DNA of 44,573 bases from an uncultured bacterium (GCA_905214735.1 CAJMNI010000018.1:1-44573), one strand, 5' to 3'. Counted from the stretch's first letter, positions 17,174-26,049 are shown. Program-made: numbers and translations. Notes: generated by a model from the sequence alone, not told the origin.

Positions 17174-18742
17174 ATGGCAGACAACCAGCAATATAAGAGA
17201 AAACCTCAGTTTCAGCCGATCCAGCAGGATCCGACCGGCAAACTTCCTCCGCGCGACACGGAGCTGGAGGAGTGTGTGCTCGGCGAACTTATGCTCGAGA
17301 AAGATGCATATATGAACGTGGCGGATTTCCTTACGCCCGACGCTTTTTACGATCCGGTCAACGCCAAGATCTACGACGCGATCTCGACTCTCGGTTTCAA
17401 CCAGAGGCCGATAGATATGCTGACGGTCACCGAGCAGCTCCGCGCCAACGGCACTCTCGAGGAGGTCGGCGGGGCGGCGCATATCGCCGACCTTACGGCC
17501 AAGGTCTATTCGGCGGCCAATATCGAGTATCATGCGAAGATTGTGTCGCAAAAGTTCCTGGCGCGCCGTCTGATCACTTTCTCTTCGCAGGTGTCGGCGG
17601 GGGCGTTCGACGAGAGCAACGATGTCGACGATCTGCTGCAGCAGGCCGAGGGGATGCTTTTCGACATTTCGCAGACCCATCTGAAGCGCGAGGTGACGCA
17701 AATCGACCCGGTGCTCAATCTGGCCCTGGAGCAGATCCAGAACGCCGCCAACACGCAGACGGGTCTCTCCGGCCTGCAGACGGGCTACACGGGACTCGAC
17801 AAGATGACTTCGGGCTGGCAGAATTCCGACCTTATCATCATTGCGGCGCGTCCTGCCATGGGTAAGACGGCTTTCGTGCTCTCGATGGCGAAAAACATGG
17901 CTATAGATTTCTCCATTCCGGTGGCAATCTTCACTCTGGAGATGGCCAATGTGCAGCTGGTGAAGCGATTGATCTCGAACGTGGCCGACCTTAACGGCGA
18001 GGTGATCAAGAGTGGCAAGCTCACCGACGAGGAGTGGGCGCGGCTCAATTCGCGCATACGCAATGTCTATTCGGCGCCTCTTTATCTTGACGAGACGCCG
18101 GGTCTTTCGATCACGGAGTTGCGAACGAAGGCGCGCCGCCTTGTGCGCGAGCATGGCGTGAAGCTGATCATGATCGACTATCTGCAGCTGATGAACGCCA
18201 CGGGCATGAAGCTCGGCAGTCGCGAGCAGGAGGTGTCGACGATTTCCCGTTCGCTGAAGGCTCTGGCCAAGGAGCTCAACATCCCGATCATCGCCCTGTC
18301 GCAGCTCAACCGTTCGACTGAGACGCGCGAGGACAAGCGGCCCGTGCTCTCCGACCTGCGTGAGTCGGGCGCCATCGAGCAGGATGCCGATATCGTCTGC
18401 TTCATCCACCGTCCGGAATATTACACGAAGAGCTCCGAGGATGCCAATGGCAACGACATCCGCGGCCTCGCCGAACTAATCATCGCGAAGCACCGAAGCG
18501 GTGCGGTAGGCGACGTGAAGTTGAGGTTTGTAAGCAAATATGCGCGGTTCGAGAACTGGGACGACGGTGTGCGGATGGTGAAAGACACCTTCGACGAAGT
18601 CGAGACGCAGCGTCACGAGAGCCGGATGAATTCGGAGGCGCCGGCGCAGCAGGAGGGTGGTTTCTCCTTCGCGTCAACCCCTCCCTCTGACGGAGGCGCC
18701 GACCTGATGCCCGACCCCGGTGAGTCCCCCGTGCCCTTCTGA
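17174..18742 (+). CDS. dnaB: Replicative DNA helicase DnaB
   Basis: 522 aa. The N-terminal helical domain (residues about 30-130: ELEECVLGELML, FYDPVNAKIYDAI) mediates hexamer and primase contacts. The RecA-like C-terminal domain has Walker A ARPAMGKTAF, Walker B KLIMIDYLQLM and the DnaB motif LSQLNRSTETREDKRPVLSDLRESGAIEQDAD. The C-terminal 45 residues are Gly/Ser/Pro-rich and disordered. No intein is inserted. A TTGAC and TAATTTTTG pair (17135-17165) just ahead of the ATG may be a promoter, with a very short leader. An AT-rich accessory region begins right after its stop. Confidence 0.98.
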   Translation: MADNQQYKRKPQFQPIQQDPTGKLPPRDTELEECVLGELMLEKDAYMNVADFLTPDAFYDPVNAKIYDAISTLGFNQRPIDMLTVTEQLRANGTLEEVGGAAHIADLTAKVYSAANIEYHAKIVSQKFLARRLITFSSQVSAGAFDESNDVDDLLQQAEGMLFDISQTHLKREVTQIDPVLNLALEQIQNAANTQTGLSGLQTGYTGLDKMTSGWQNSDLIIIAARPAMGKTAFVLSMAKNMAIDFSIPVAIFTLEMANVQLVKRLISNVADLNGEVIKSGKLTDEEWARLNSRIRNVYSAPLYLDETPGLSITELRTKARRLVREHGVKLIMIDYLQLMNATGMKLGSREQEVSTISRSLKALAKELNIPIIALSQLNRSTETREDKRPVLSDLRESGAIEQDADIVCFIHRPEYYTKSSEDANGNDIRGLAELIIAKHRSGAVGDVKLRFVSKYARFENWDDGVRMVKDTFDEVETQRHESRMNSEAPAQQEGGFSFASTPPSDGGADLMPDPGESPVPF

Positions 18743-18805
18743 ACCGGATTTCCGACGTTTATTCACCTCATTAATCATAAGAAAGGATGCATAAGATTAA
18801 GTGAA

Positions 18806-18970
18806 TTATCTTGCGTTATGATACATTATCCACATAGTTATTCCCAAAGCAATCAAGATTGCTAATGTTATAATATACCCCGACCGTGTCAAAGATTTGG
18901 GTATGTCTCCCATAATCTCCCTAAACTTTGGACTTCTCTCGGGACTTGAACTGTTTTTTTCTTTCTCCAT
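18806..18970 (-). CDS. 54-aa membrane protein resembling the N-terminus of an HlyD-type adaptor
   Basis: This short reading frame follows the ABC transporter by 17 nt on the same strand. Residues 1-15 are charged and polar, then REIMGDIPKSLTRSGYII precedes one membrane helix (about residues 32-48) and the frame stops after MYHNAR. The pattern EIMGxIPxxLxRxG followed by a helix is how Bacteroidetes HlyD-family adaptors begin (family knowledge), and an adaptor gene is expected exactly here in C39-peptidase export operons. The roughly 350-residue periplasmic part is missing; no adaptor-like sequence is readable in other frames before dnaB. It is either a remnant of a truncated adaptor or a genuine small subunit. 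The HlyD link is from recognition only. Confidence 0.55.
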   Translation of the reverse strand: MEKEKNSSSPERSPKFREIMGDIPKSLTRSGYIITLAILIALGITMWIMYHNAR

Positions 18971-18987
18971 AATTTATTGTTCTGATT

Positions 18988-21180
18988 TCACGATCCGATT
19001 TCCAGTTGATTTTTTATCAGATTGAAATATATTCCTCCTTTTTCGATAAGTTGAGAGTGATTGCCTACTTCCGCAATCCTTCCTTTTTCAAGCACAATAA
19101 TCTGGTCTGCATTTTTTACAGTTGAAAGTCTATGAGCCACAATTATGACAGTACGGCCCTTATAAAAGCCGGCAAGGTTCTCGACAATCATCCGCTCGTT
19201 TTTTGCATCTAATGCATTGGTTGCTTCGTCAAGAAATATATAAGAGGGATTGCGATATATGGCTCTCGCTATCAGTATTCGTTGTTTCTGTCCTTGGCTT
19301 AATCCTATTCCGTCGCGTCCGATTTTAGTGCTATAGCCCAGCGGCAATGCTGTAATATAGTCGTGGATGTTGGCCAGACGAGCGGCTTTCACCATTTTCT
19401 CTTCATTAATGTCATTATCGTCGACAGCTATATTACGGGCTATCGATTCTGAAAAAATCACGCCATCCTGCATCACGACGCCACACTGTCTGCGCCACCA
19501 TGACATGCTGTAGGTTGCTATCGGAATCCCCGAAATTTCCAGATTTCCCGATTCCGGCGGATAATATCCAAGCATCAGTTTTACCAGAGTGGTTTTACCA
19601 CTGCCAGATGCTCCTACTATGGCCGTTACTTTGCCTGCCGGTATATCTAACGAAATATTGTCAAGTACATTTGTATCCGCATAAGGATCGTATTTGAAAC
19701 TGACATTCCGAAATAAAATATTATGCATGTTAGGAAAGCGGCATAAATCGGACGAAGCGCTTTCCTCGTTTTCCCGCTCATGAATTTCATTGATGCGGTC
19801 AAGGGATATTTTGACGTCTTGCAAGGAATAGATAAAACTCATAAGTTGCTCGACAGGAGAATTTAACTGTCCTATCACAAATTGCACGGCAAGCATGGCA
19901 CCAAGCGTAATTTCTCCCTGAATCACAGCCGTAGCGGCAAAAACGGTAATCAATATGTTTTTCACCTCATTAATAAAGACTGATCCAGCTTCCTGAGTTT
20001 GCTGTAATTTCTGAGATTTCATCTGTACACAGAAAAGATCGGCCTGGGTGTCCTCCCATTCCCAGCGGCGCCGACGTTCACAATTCTGAAGCTTTATCTC
20101 TTGCATGCTTGTCAGAAGCTGATAAGTCCGGTTCTGATTGATTGCCTCCTGCTCAAAGCGTTCGTAATCAAGCACCTTTCTCCGATGAAGAAACATGGAT
20201 ATCCACAAGGCGTATGCCACACTGCCGGCTATAAAGATAAAAAATATCAGCCTGCTGTAAATGAAAAGCACAACGCCAAACACCATAAAACTCAGCAAAG
20301 TAAAAAGCAGATTGAGCGCTTGCCCGGTTAAAAAATTCTGCACTCTTGAATGATCGCCGATTCTCTGCATGAGGTCGCCCAGTAATTTTGTATCGAAAAA
20401 TGACATAGGCAGCTTAAGAAGTTTAATGAGAAAATCGCTGACCAATGACACATTAATCCTCATGGAGATATGAAGCAAGAGCCATCTTCTGACGAAACCT
20501 ATGACGGTTTGGCCAGCCACTATCATCAATTCCCCAAGTAATACAAGCCAGATAAATCCGATGTTAGCGTTTTTGATTCCCACATCCACAATCGCTTGAG
20601 TCAGGAAAGGAAATATCAGCTGAAGTAGACAACCTGCCAAAAGTCCGAGTATAATAAGGAGAAAATGCTTTCTGTATTTTCTGAAATATCCCATCAGAAA
20701 TTTCAATGATTTACCCGATTGCTCAGAATCTTTCTTCTGCTTTTCAAATCCTTCACCTGGTTGAAGCAGGAGTGCAATTCCTTTGGCCGTTCCGTTTTTT
20801 TGAGTCGAAATCCAATGATTCTCGAATTCTTCTCTGGTATATTTGGTTTTCCCCTTGGCCGGATCTGCCACGTGAAACCAACGTCCTTGACGCGACGTGC
20901 GATATAGCACGACGAAGTGAGATTGATCCCAGTGAAGGATTGATGGCATTGGAAGTTCGCAGAGTCTTTCCGTAGTCACTGAAACTCCTACGGCGTCCAT
21001 TCCAGCCTTTAGTGCAGAATATTTTATAGCCTTCATTGAAACACCCTCGGCCGTTGGACGACAATCGTGCTCAAACCATGAGAGCTTCCGGTTCAAACCA
21101 TAATAATTGGCAACCATGCAAAGTGACGCCACTCCGCATTGCATTGCATCTCTCTGCATTATACACTTTATTCTCCGCAT
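18988..21180 (-). CDS. C39 peptidase-containing ABC transporter (bacteriocin/peptide exporter type)
   Basis: 730 aa, full length for this class. Residues 1-145 are a C39 cysteine protease that cuts double-glycine leaders: C15 in MQCGVASL, H88 in QSHFVVLY, D106 in VADPAKG. Membrane helices follow (about 172-440). The nucleotide-binding domain has Walker A GASGSGKT (523-530), signature LSQGQKQR (628-634), Walker B YIFLDEA (D651, E652) and H683. All catalytic residues are present, so the protein should process and export a peptide. It lies 12 nt downstream of the receptor-like gene and 17 nt upstream of the adaptor-like stub: one operon. No double-glycine precursor gene was found beside it. Base composition is far more AT-rich than flanking genes, suggesting transfer. 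Confidence 0.93.
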   Translation of the reverse strand: MRRIKCIMQRDAMQCGVASLCMVANYYGLNRKLSWFEHDCRPTAEGVSMKAIKYSALKAGMDAVGVSVTTERLCELPMPSILHWDQSHFVVLYRTSRQGRWFHVADPAKGKTKYTREEFENHWISTQKNGTAKGIALLLQPGEGFEKQKKDSEQSGKSLKFLMGYFRKYRKHFLLIILGLLAGCLLQLIFPFLTQAIVDVGIKNANIGFIWLVLLGELMIVAGQTVIGFVRRWLLLHISMRINVSLVSDFLIKLLKLPMSFFDTKLLGDLMQRIGDHSRVQNFLTGQALNLLFTLLSFMVFGVVLFIYSRLIFFIFIAGSVAYALWISMFLHRRKVLDYERFEQEAINQNRTYQLLTSMQEIKLQNCERRRRWEWEDTQADLFCVQMKSQKLQQTQEAGSVFINEVKNILITVFAATAVIQGEITLGAMLAVQFVIGQLNSPVEQLMSFIYSLQDVKISLDRINEIHERENEESASSDLCRFPNMHNILFRNVSFKYDPYADTNVLDNISLDIPAGKVTAIVGASGSGKTTLVKLMLGYYPPESGNLEISGIPIATYSMSWWRRQCGVVMQDGVIFSESIARNIAVDDNDINEEKMVKAARLANIHDYITALPLGYSTKIGRDGIGLSQGQKQRILIARAIYRNPSYIFLDEATNALDAKNERMIVENLAGFYKGRTVIIVAHRLSTVKNADQIIVLEKGRIAEVGNHSQLIEKGGIYFNLIKNQLEIGS

Positions 21181-21192
21181 TTTGCCTCTTTT

Positions 21193-23513
21193 TTATATTC
21201 CGGTTGAAATCATGCTCGCTTTGCTGATCTCACCAGCTTTATTTAATTTTTTTCCATATCCAAATGAATATGACAACGTGATTTTGAAATTTCGATGGAA
21301 GGTGCCTCCATAACTTCTGCCATCGGTCGTATAGAAGTCGGATATATAATTGAATTCCGAACTTTTCCAATGACTTCTGAATATATTTCTCATTTCAAAG
21401 TCGACATACAGATCTCCATTGCCATATCCTAATTTCATGTTATAGTAGCATGGTTGCTTACTCCACTGAGAAAAATTTAGCGCGGCAAATGGACTTTGAT
21501 AGGAAGCTGAAATAAAGAAATTTCTCCATGTATAGTATATATTTGCATTTATCCTGACAGTCGAAGTATCTTTATTAAAAGCTGTCCTCAAAGCATTTTG
21601 GCTATAATATGCCCCTGCATTTACACTCAGAGAATTGTTAAACAGATTAAGGTTGCCTGAAACTGCTGCATATATAGATGACATGAATCCTTCATTCTTA
21701 AACGTCATGACCATCATCTCCTTTCCTGCTATTATTTCCGGTTCGTAAATAGCCACGATAGGGTGGAAATATCTTTGCCATCCAATCATTCCATAAAATC
21801 CCAAATTATTCAAAGGCAGCCAATTATAGCCGGCATTCATGTTGGTTATATGATAATGCTTCAAATAATTGTTTCCTTTGGATGCGAAAGTTTCAGTCTG
21901 GATGATTAAATTGGGGTTGAGTTGAGATATGTCGGGTGATGGCATATTCCAATCCAGCTGAAAACTTAACGAATTTTTCTGGTTTATGTAATATGAAAAC
22001 TCTCCTGTAAGCATTCCTCGATTCTGCGTGTCGGAATATTTCCCCATTGACTGAGTATCGCATAAGAAGCCGACATTCAAGCTCGTTTTGATTTTGCCAA
22101 AAAGGAATATTCCGCCTGTTTGGAATCCATATAAATGGTCACGGGCTATTTCATAAGAGGGATTTGTGCCTTCATATTTCAAATAGTTTGACTGTAGAGT
22201 GCCTTCAAGTTGCAGATATATCTGATGATTGCCCAATTGCTTCCATCCGCAGCAATTTGCAGCGGCAACCCATCTTTTTCCGTTTGCAATATTGTTGATT
22301 TCCGTTCCTGACGTCTGATATAGGTAATTATAGTCGTTGACTGTATATCTTGCTACATTTCGGGCGGAAATACTCCATCCGTTTCCCAAATTGAAAGTGT
22401 CATTATTAGTCCACATAATGTCTTGATATTTGGAATTGCGGGTCGATTGCTGTTCGGAATCTGCATATATAGGGGGGCGTATCTGATAGATCCTTTTTGG
22501 GTTGCTGCCGGACTTTTGTCTCCAACGTATGTCAAATCGTTGCTAACATTATTTCTCTCATCGTTATAGCCTATTCGTGCAGTTGCATACCAACCGGTTC
22601 TCTTCTTGGAGTTGGTATGTAAATCTTCGATTATATTGAGTGTCGAGTTTGGAAATATATACTCTGTTTCCTCTTCATTGCCGATATTTTTGGAATTATT
22701 ATAATCTGCGCCAATCCCGACTTCATAGGTCATGCGGCGGTAGGCCGCTTTGGAATATGCGGAATATGCCCCGGCCAACTCCTCCAACGTCTGGTTACCA
22801 TTGAATTTAGTATAGCCACCCCATTCATATTTGACCATGATGAAATTTACGACATGACGTGCGTTTTTAAACCGTGGATCCGATGGATTTTCCAGCACTT
22901 CAACCTTTTCCACTTCTTTAGGCCAGATATTCGCTATTATACTTTGATCAGCTTCGACATAATCGATAAAAAATGAGACATCCTCACCCTTCATGGTGGT
23001 CACGGTCTCGTTTATTGGACTTATTGTTAAAGATGGAATGCCCATTCTTTGCAGAAGCGAGACTCCTGAATGTGAAGTTTTCTTTTGTTTCTTATTGGGA
23101 ATATACGTCAAACCATGACGTGTTACAAATTGAGAAGCTGCCACAACCTCAACTTCATCCAGCTGAGTGACCTTATTTGTCTGATTATCTTGGGGATAGC
23201 CGGAAATTCCGATTTTTACATAATTTTTATCCTCAGCAGTAATTTTTTTTAGTGCCGTTTGAGTTTGATCGTCAATGCTTATTGTCAGTTCTCCCTCGGG
23301 AAGCCCTTCAAAAATATATGACCTTTTCTGAGCATCATATTTGACGCTGCTTATTTTATCTCCCGATGTCGTTGTAATCACGAGATCTAACCCGACAATA
23401 GCTTCTCCGGTTTCGTTGTTCACAATCTCGACATTCAGATCTCTTGCTTCAACAATAGCGTGCACTCCCAGTAAAACAGCCAATAACAACCAATTTTTCA
23501 TATAATTACTCAT
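21193..23513 (-). pseudogene. TonB-dependent receptor-like outer membrane protein, interrupted by a frameshift
   Basis: Two overlapping frames together make one 773-codon-equivalent protein. The 5' part (22353-23513) has a signal peptide (MKNWLLLAVLLGVHAIVEA), a carboxypeptidase-regulatory-like domain, and a plug domain (LDEVEVVAAS, SLLQRMGIPSLTISP, IWPKEVEKVEVLENPSDPRF). The 3' part (21193-22416) is beta-barrel sequence. The break is at a run of six G on the plus strand (22472-22477): adding one base joins RYAPP to IYADSEQQSTRN, a smooth barrel sequence. So this is a 1-nt deletion, a sequencing error, or a phase-variable run. As written the protein would stop after VFPPEM without most of its barrel. 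The ATG at 23501 is an alternative start. It heads the operon with the peptidase ABC transporter and is AT-rich. Confidence 0.85.
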
Positions 23514-23881
23514 TTTTTTTAATCAGTTATGCTCTGTTATCTATATAAATTGCATTATGTAGATGCAATGAAAGTTGCATTTAATCATTTTTTTGCGTTG
23601 CAATATTACTTTGAATTGAAATTCTCGTGTAAAAAGTGCTTCTCAAAAAAACTAAATACAACTATTAAGATTATTGAATGCAATATTAATAAAAATCTTT
23701 AACAATTCCAAATACTATTTAAATTTAAAATTTCTCTTTTCGGTTTTCCTGCATCAGTTTGAAAGGTCTCGGAACCCTTCTGAACCGGACTGCGGATGGA
23801 GTGAAAAATAGTTTTTTGGAAAATTGTTGAACCTTTTTTGATGTGGGGTGTTCTTAAGATAAACACACATTAATTAGGGTT
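23514..23881. other. AT-rich intergenic region upstream of the export operon
   Basis: This 368-nt stretch separates the receptor-like gene (minus) from the 75-aa protein gene (plus). It has an inverted repeat TTGCAT-n7-ATGCAA (23550-23568) and another TTGCAT at 23575-23580, 37-67 nt ahead of the receptor gene, a possible operator. A degenerate minus-strand promoter TAGTATTTG (23717-23709) has one base too many. Only very short frames exist, and none encodes a plausible double-glycine peptide. Confidence 0.45.
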
Positions 23882-24109
23882 ATGGAAACAAAGGAAAACA
23901 AAACAGTAGACGAGAAAGTTACGAAAGAGCGCGACATTCTCGAGGCCGAAAAGATGAGAGTTCAAGCTAAAAAACAGGAACGCGAGCACACTCATAAGGT
24001 CAATAAATTATGGATGTGGCTCGGCGTGTTGCTTCTCATTTTCATTCTTCTCTGGTGGCTATGGACCATCGGTACGTTTGAAGATCTCTTTGGCGTAACC
24101 AACGGATAA
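23882..24109 (+). CDS. Small single-helix membrane protein, unknown function
   Basis: 75 aa. Residues 1-40 are highly charged (Glu/Lys/Arg) and probably form an amphipathic or coiled helix (KERDILEAEKMRVQAKKQER). Residues 42-65 form one membrane helix rich in Trp and Leu (LWMWLGVLLLIFILLWWLW), followed by a short tail ending GVTNG. The topology suggests a cytoplasmic N-terminus. It is divergent from the export operon; a hairpin terminator at 24293-24322 lies downstream. No family recognised. It could belong to the transferred block or be a native gene at its edge. No good promoter is visible. Confidence 0.65.
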   Translation: METKENKTVDEKVTKERDILEAEKMRVQAKKQEREHTHKVNKLWMWLGVLLLIFILLWWLWTIGTFEDLFGVTNG

Positions 24110-24292
24110 TATTGAATCCTTCCTGACGACAGCTAAGCGTCGGCGCCGCTGAAAGCCTGATTGCACGGAGGCCGATGCCGACTGCCGAAACTGAAACCGG
24201 GAGAGAAATTAAAGAATAGAACCGATATAAAAATCTACCGGCCATTCAAAGTCCTTATAAAGGGTTTAGCACTTATTGACGTTTGACCGGTA

Positions 24293-24322
24293 AAAACTCC
24301 GGAGCTCCGGCTCCGGAGTTTT
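24293..24322. terminator. Intrinsic terminator, 12-bp stem
   Basis: Arms AAAACTCCGGAG (24293-24304) and CTCCGGAGTTTT (24311-24322) with a 6-nt loop CTCCGG. It would end transcription of the 75-aa protein gene; the A and T flanks make it bidirectional. Confidence 0.85.
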
Positions 24323-24475
24323 CTTGTTGATAAGACCCTGAGGATGGGGTATTGGAACTCGCGCGGACTACACGTTCGGCCCGGTGCCTTAGGCCGGCTC
24401 TGCGACTTTGCGCTCTTCGTGAGAGAATAATCAACCTGACTCGCGCGGACTGTATGGCTGGCCTATCAAGATGTC

Positions 24476-24499
24476 GCGCTAAGGCGCTAAGGCGCAAAG
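24476..24499. repeat. 8-bp tandem repeat, GCGCTAAG type (3 units)
   Basis: Three direct units GCGCTAAG, GCGCTAAG, GCGCAAAG. This is a third kind of short intergenic tandem in the window, differing in period from the 7-bp and 9-bp arrays. Confidence 0.8.
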
Positions 24500-24574
24500 A
24501 CAGTGCTCGCCGGAAGTGTCAACCAAAATCAGAGAACCACATAATCTTGCGCGCGTGATCTATGGCCGGCGCGG

Positions 24575-25513
24575 TTAGTTGCGGGCGGTTATGAAGGCTG
24601 CTATGCGGTCGGCGGTGGCCAGCAGCGACTGCAGGCCGGGCATCTTATCCTTTTCGTCGGGGAGGGCGTCGTAGCCATATTTTATGCCGGCAAACGTGCC
24701 GGAGATCGCGGCGTTGGTGTCGGCGTCGCCGCCGGCGTCGACCACCGCATAGATCATGTCGGGGGCATTGTCGGTGTGCCAGAGCGCCCAGAGCGCCGAG
24801 GCCATCGATTTGCGCGTGAACATCATCGTCTCTTCATCGTCGATTTCGAGGTCTTCGAGTTCTCCTTCGTAGGCCGCCATGAGATAGGGGATGGTGCGCG
24901 GGTCGATGTCCTGACAGATCTCGACGAGCTTCTCTATGGGAGTCACCTCCCCGTTGTAAAGGAGATCGTGGGCTACGCGGGCGATAACCGTGGTTGAAGA
25001 GACACACCGGCTGTCGTCGTTGGTCATCAGCGTGATCCGGCGGGTGTCTTCCTCCAGCTGGGCCGGACGGGAGAGCATCCCCGTGACCAGGCCGCGGTGA
25101 ACCGCCTCGTTCGACGCTTCCGAAATGCCGGAAGAAAGCCAGACGCGATGGGCCACCGAGATCGGATGTTCGGCCCAGCCCGGAGTCTTGCAGACCCGGT
25201 TGAGCACCGGCGGGGTGTCAAGATTCTTGTCGTCGAGCCATTTCTTCAGCGTCTCGGCCTGATGGTGGACGTCGAAGCCGTTGCAGTCAAGGAAAGATCC
25301 TATATAGCATAGAAGCATTTCAGTGTCGTTGGTCCATTCCCCCGGCTCCCACTGACAACGATGGGCGTCGCGGATGATGTCGCTGAAACGACGGCATTTC
25401 CGGGGGTAATAGCTGGCGATCTCGTTGCGGTTCATGAATTCAGTGCCCAGTCCGAGGGCATCGCCGAAAGCGAAACCGGCAAGAGCGCCTTTTATTTTGT
25501 CGATAAGTTCCAT
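24575..25513 (-). CDS. ADP-ribosylglycohydrolase family protein
   Basis: 312 aa, all-helical DraG/ARH fold. The N-terminal motif KGALAGFAFGDALGLGTEF (residues 8-26) and the metal site WTNDTEM (60-66) are followed by the C-terminal second metal site GGDADTNAAISG and the sequence FAGIKYGYDALP. Family members remove ADP-ribose from proteins, nucleic acids or small molecules. The usual first-site motif is WTDDT or WSDDT; Asn replaces the first Asp here, while D63 and T64 remain. It lies 71 nt downstream of tadA on the same strand, possibly read through from that operon. No ADP-ribosyltransferase gene is in the window, so the substrate is unknown. Confidence 0.9.
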   Translation of the reverse strand: MELIDKIKGALAGFAFGDALGLGTEFMNRNEIASYYPRKCRRFSDIIRDAHRCQWEPGEWTNDTEMLLCYIGSFLDCNGFDVHHQAETLKKWLDDKNLDTPPVLNRVCKTPGWAEHPISVAHRVWLSSGISEASNEAVHRGLVTGMLSRPAQLEEDTRRITLMTNDDSRCVSSTTVIARVAHDLLYNGEVTPIEKLVEICQDIDPRTIPYLMAAYEGELEDLEIDDEETMMFTRKSMASALWALWHTDNAPDMIYAVVDAGGDADTNAAISGTFAGIKYGYDALPDEKDKMPGLQSLLATADRIAAFITARN

Positions 25514-25584
25514 GTTAGAAGATTTATGATCGGGCGACTCATATTCGCCCCTTATAGTGGAATTTTTGTAGCAATATTATTTGG

Positions 25585-26049
25585 CTATCTCCGCAGCCGT
25601 TTGAAAAAGGTGGTCATCAGTTCGGAGCAGTCCCCGGCGAGGATTCCCGAAGTGATCTTGGTTTTCGGATGGAGCGGCGACCGGCCGTCGGAGAAATAGC
25701 CGGAATAGCCGCGTTTCGGGTCGGAGGCTCCGTAGACGAGCCGTCCGATCTGGCTCCAGCCTATTGCTCCGGCGCACATCACGCACGGTTCCACGGTGAC
25801 ATAGAGCGTGCAGTCGGGGAGGTATTTCCCTCCGAGAGTGTTGCAGGCCGAAGTGATGGCGATCATCTCGGCGTGGGCGGTGACATCGGTAAGGGTCTCG
25901 GTGAGGTTGTGACCCCGGGCGATCACGCGCCCTCCCTTGGTCACGATCACGGCCCCCACCGGAATTTCTCCGGCATCAAAAGCCTCCTGCGCCTCGGCCA
26001 GGGCGAGCGCCATGAATCTTTCGTCGCGTTCCAGTTCCTTGTCGGTCAT
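25585..26049 (-). CDS. tadA: tRNA-specific adenosine deaminase TadA
   Basis: The 154-aa enzyme converts A34 to inosine in the tRNA wobble position. The zinc-dependent deaminase site is complete: HAE with H59 and E61 (in TAHAEMIAI) and PCVMC with C89 and C92. The start overlaps the ispH stop as ATGA, so it is translationally coupled as the last member of glgB-cmk-ispH-tadA. Confidence 0.95.
   Translation of the reverse strand: MTDKELERDERFMALALAEAQEAFDAGEIPVGAVIVTKGGRVIARGHNLTETLTDVTAHAEMIAITSACNTLGGKYLPDCTLYVTVEPCVMCAGAIGWSQIGRLVYGASDPKRGYSGYFSDGRSPLHPKTKITSGILAGDCSELMTTFFKRLRR

Larger units (their letters stand above)
24110..24574. other. Intergenic region with terminator and short repeats
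   Basis: No convincing gene. It contains the terminator at 24293-24322, a 13-bp direct repeat ACTCGCGCGGACT at 24357-24369 and 24439-24451, and the 8-bp tandem at 24476-24499. Base composition changes from mixed to GC-rich here, marking the right edge of the AT-rich block. Frames of up to about 70 codons exist on both strands but look like chance frames in low-complexity GC-rich DNA. Confidence 0.55.

Noticed and set aside
16997..18409. 470-codon open frame antisense to dnaB
   Set aside because: dnaB is complete and certain; the antisense product is Arg/His/Leu-rich without motifs.
23745..23860. 38-codon minus-strand frame as a bacteriocin precursor for the C39 transporter
   Set aside because: No double-glycine leader, no typical charged leader helix, and codon content looks random.
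24352..24558. 68- and 74-codon frames on both strands in the 24110-24574 gap
   Set aside because: Arg/Ala-rich low-complexity translations overlapping tandem repeats, with no start context or domain.
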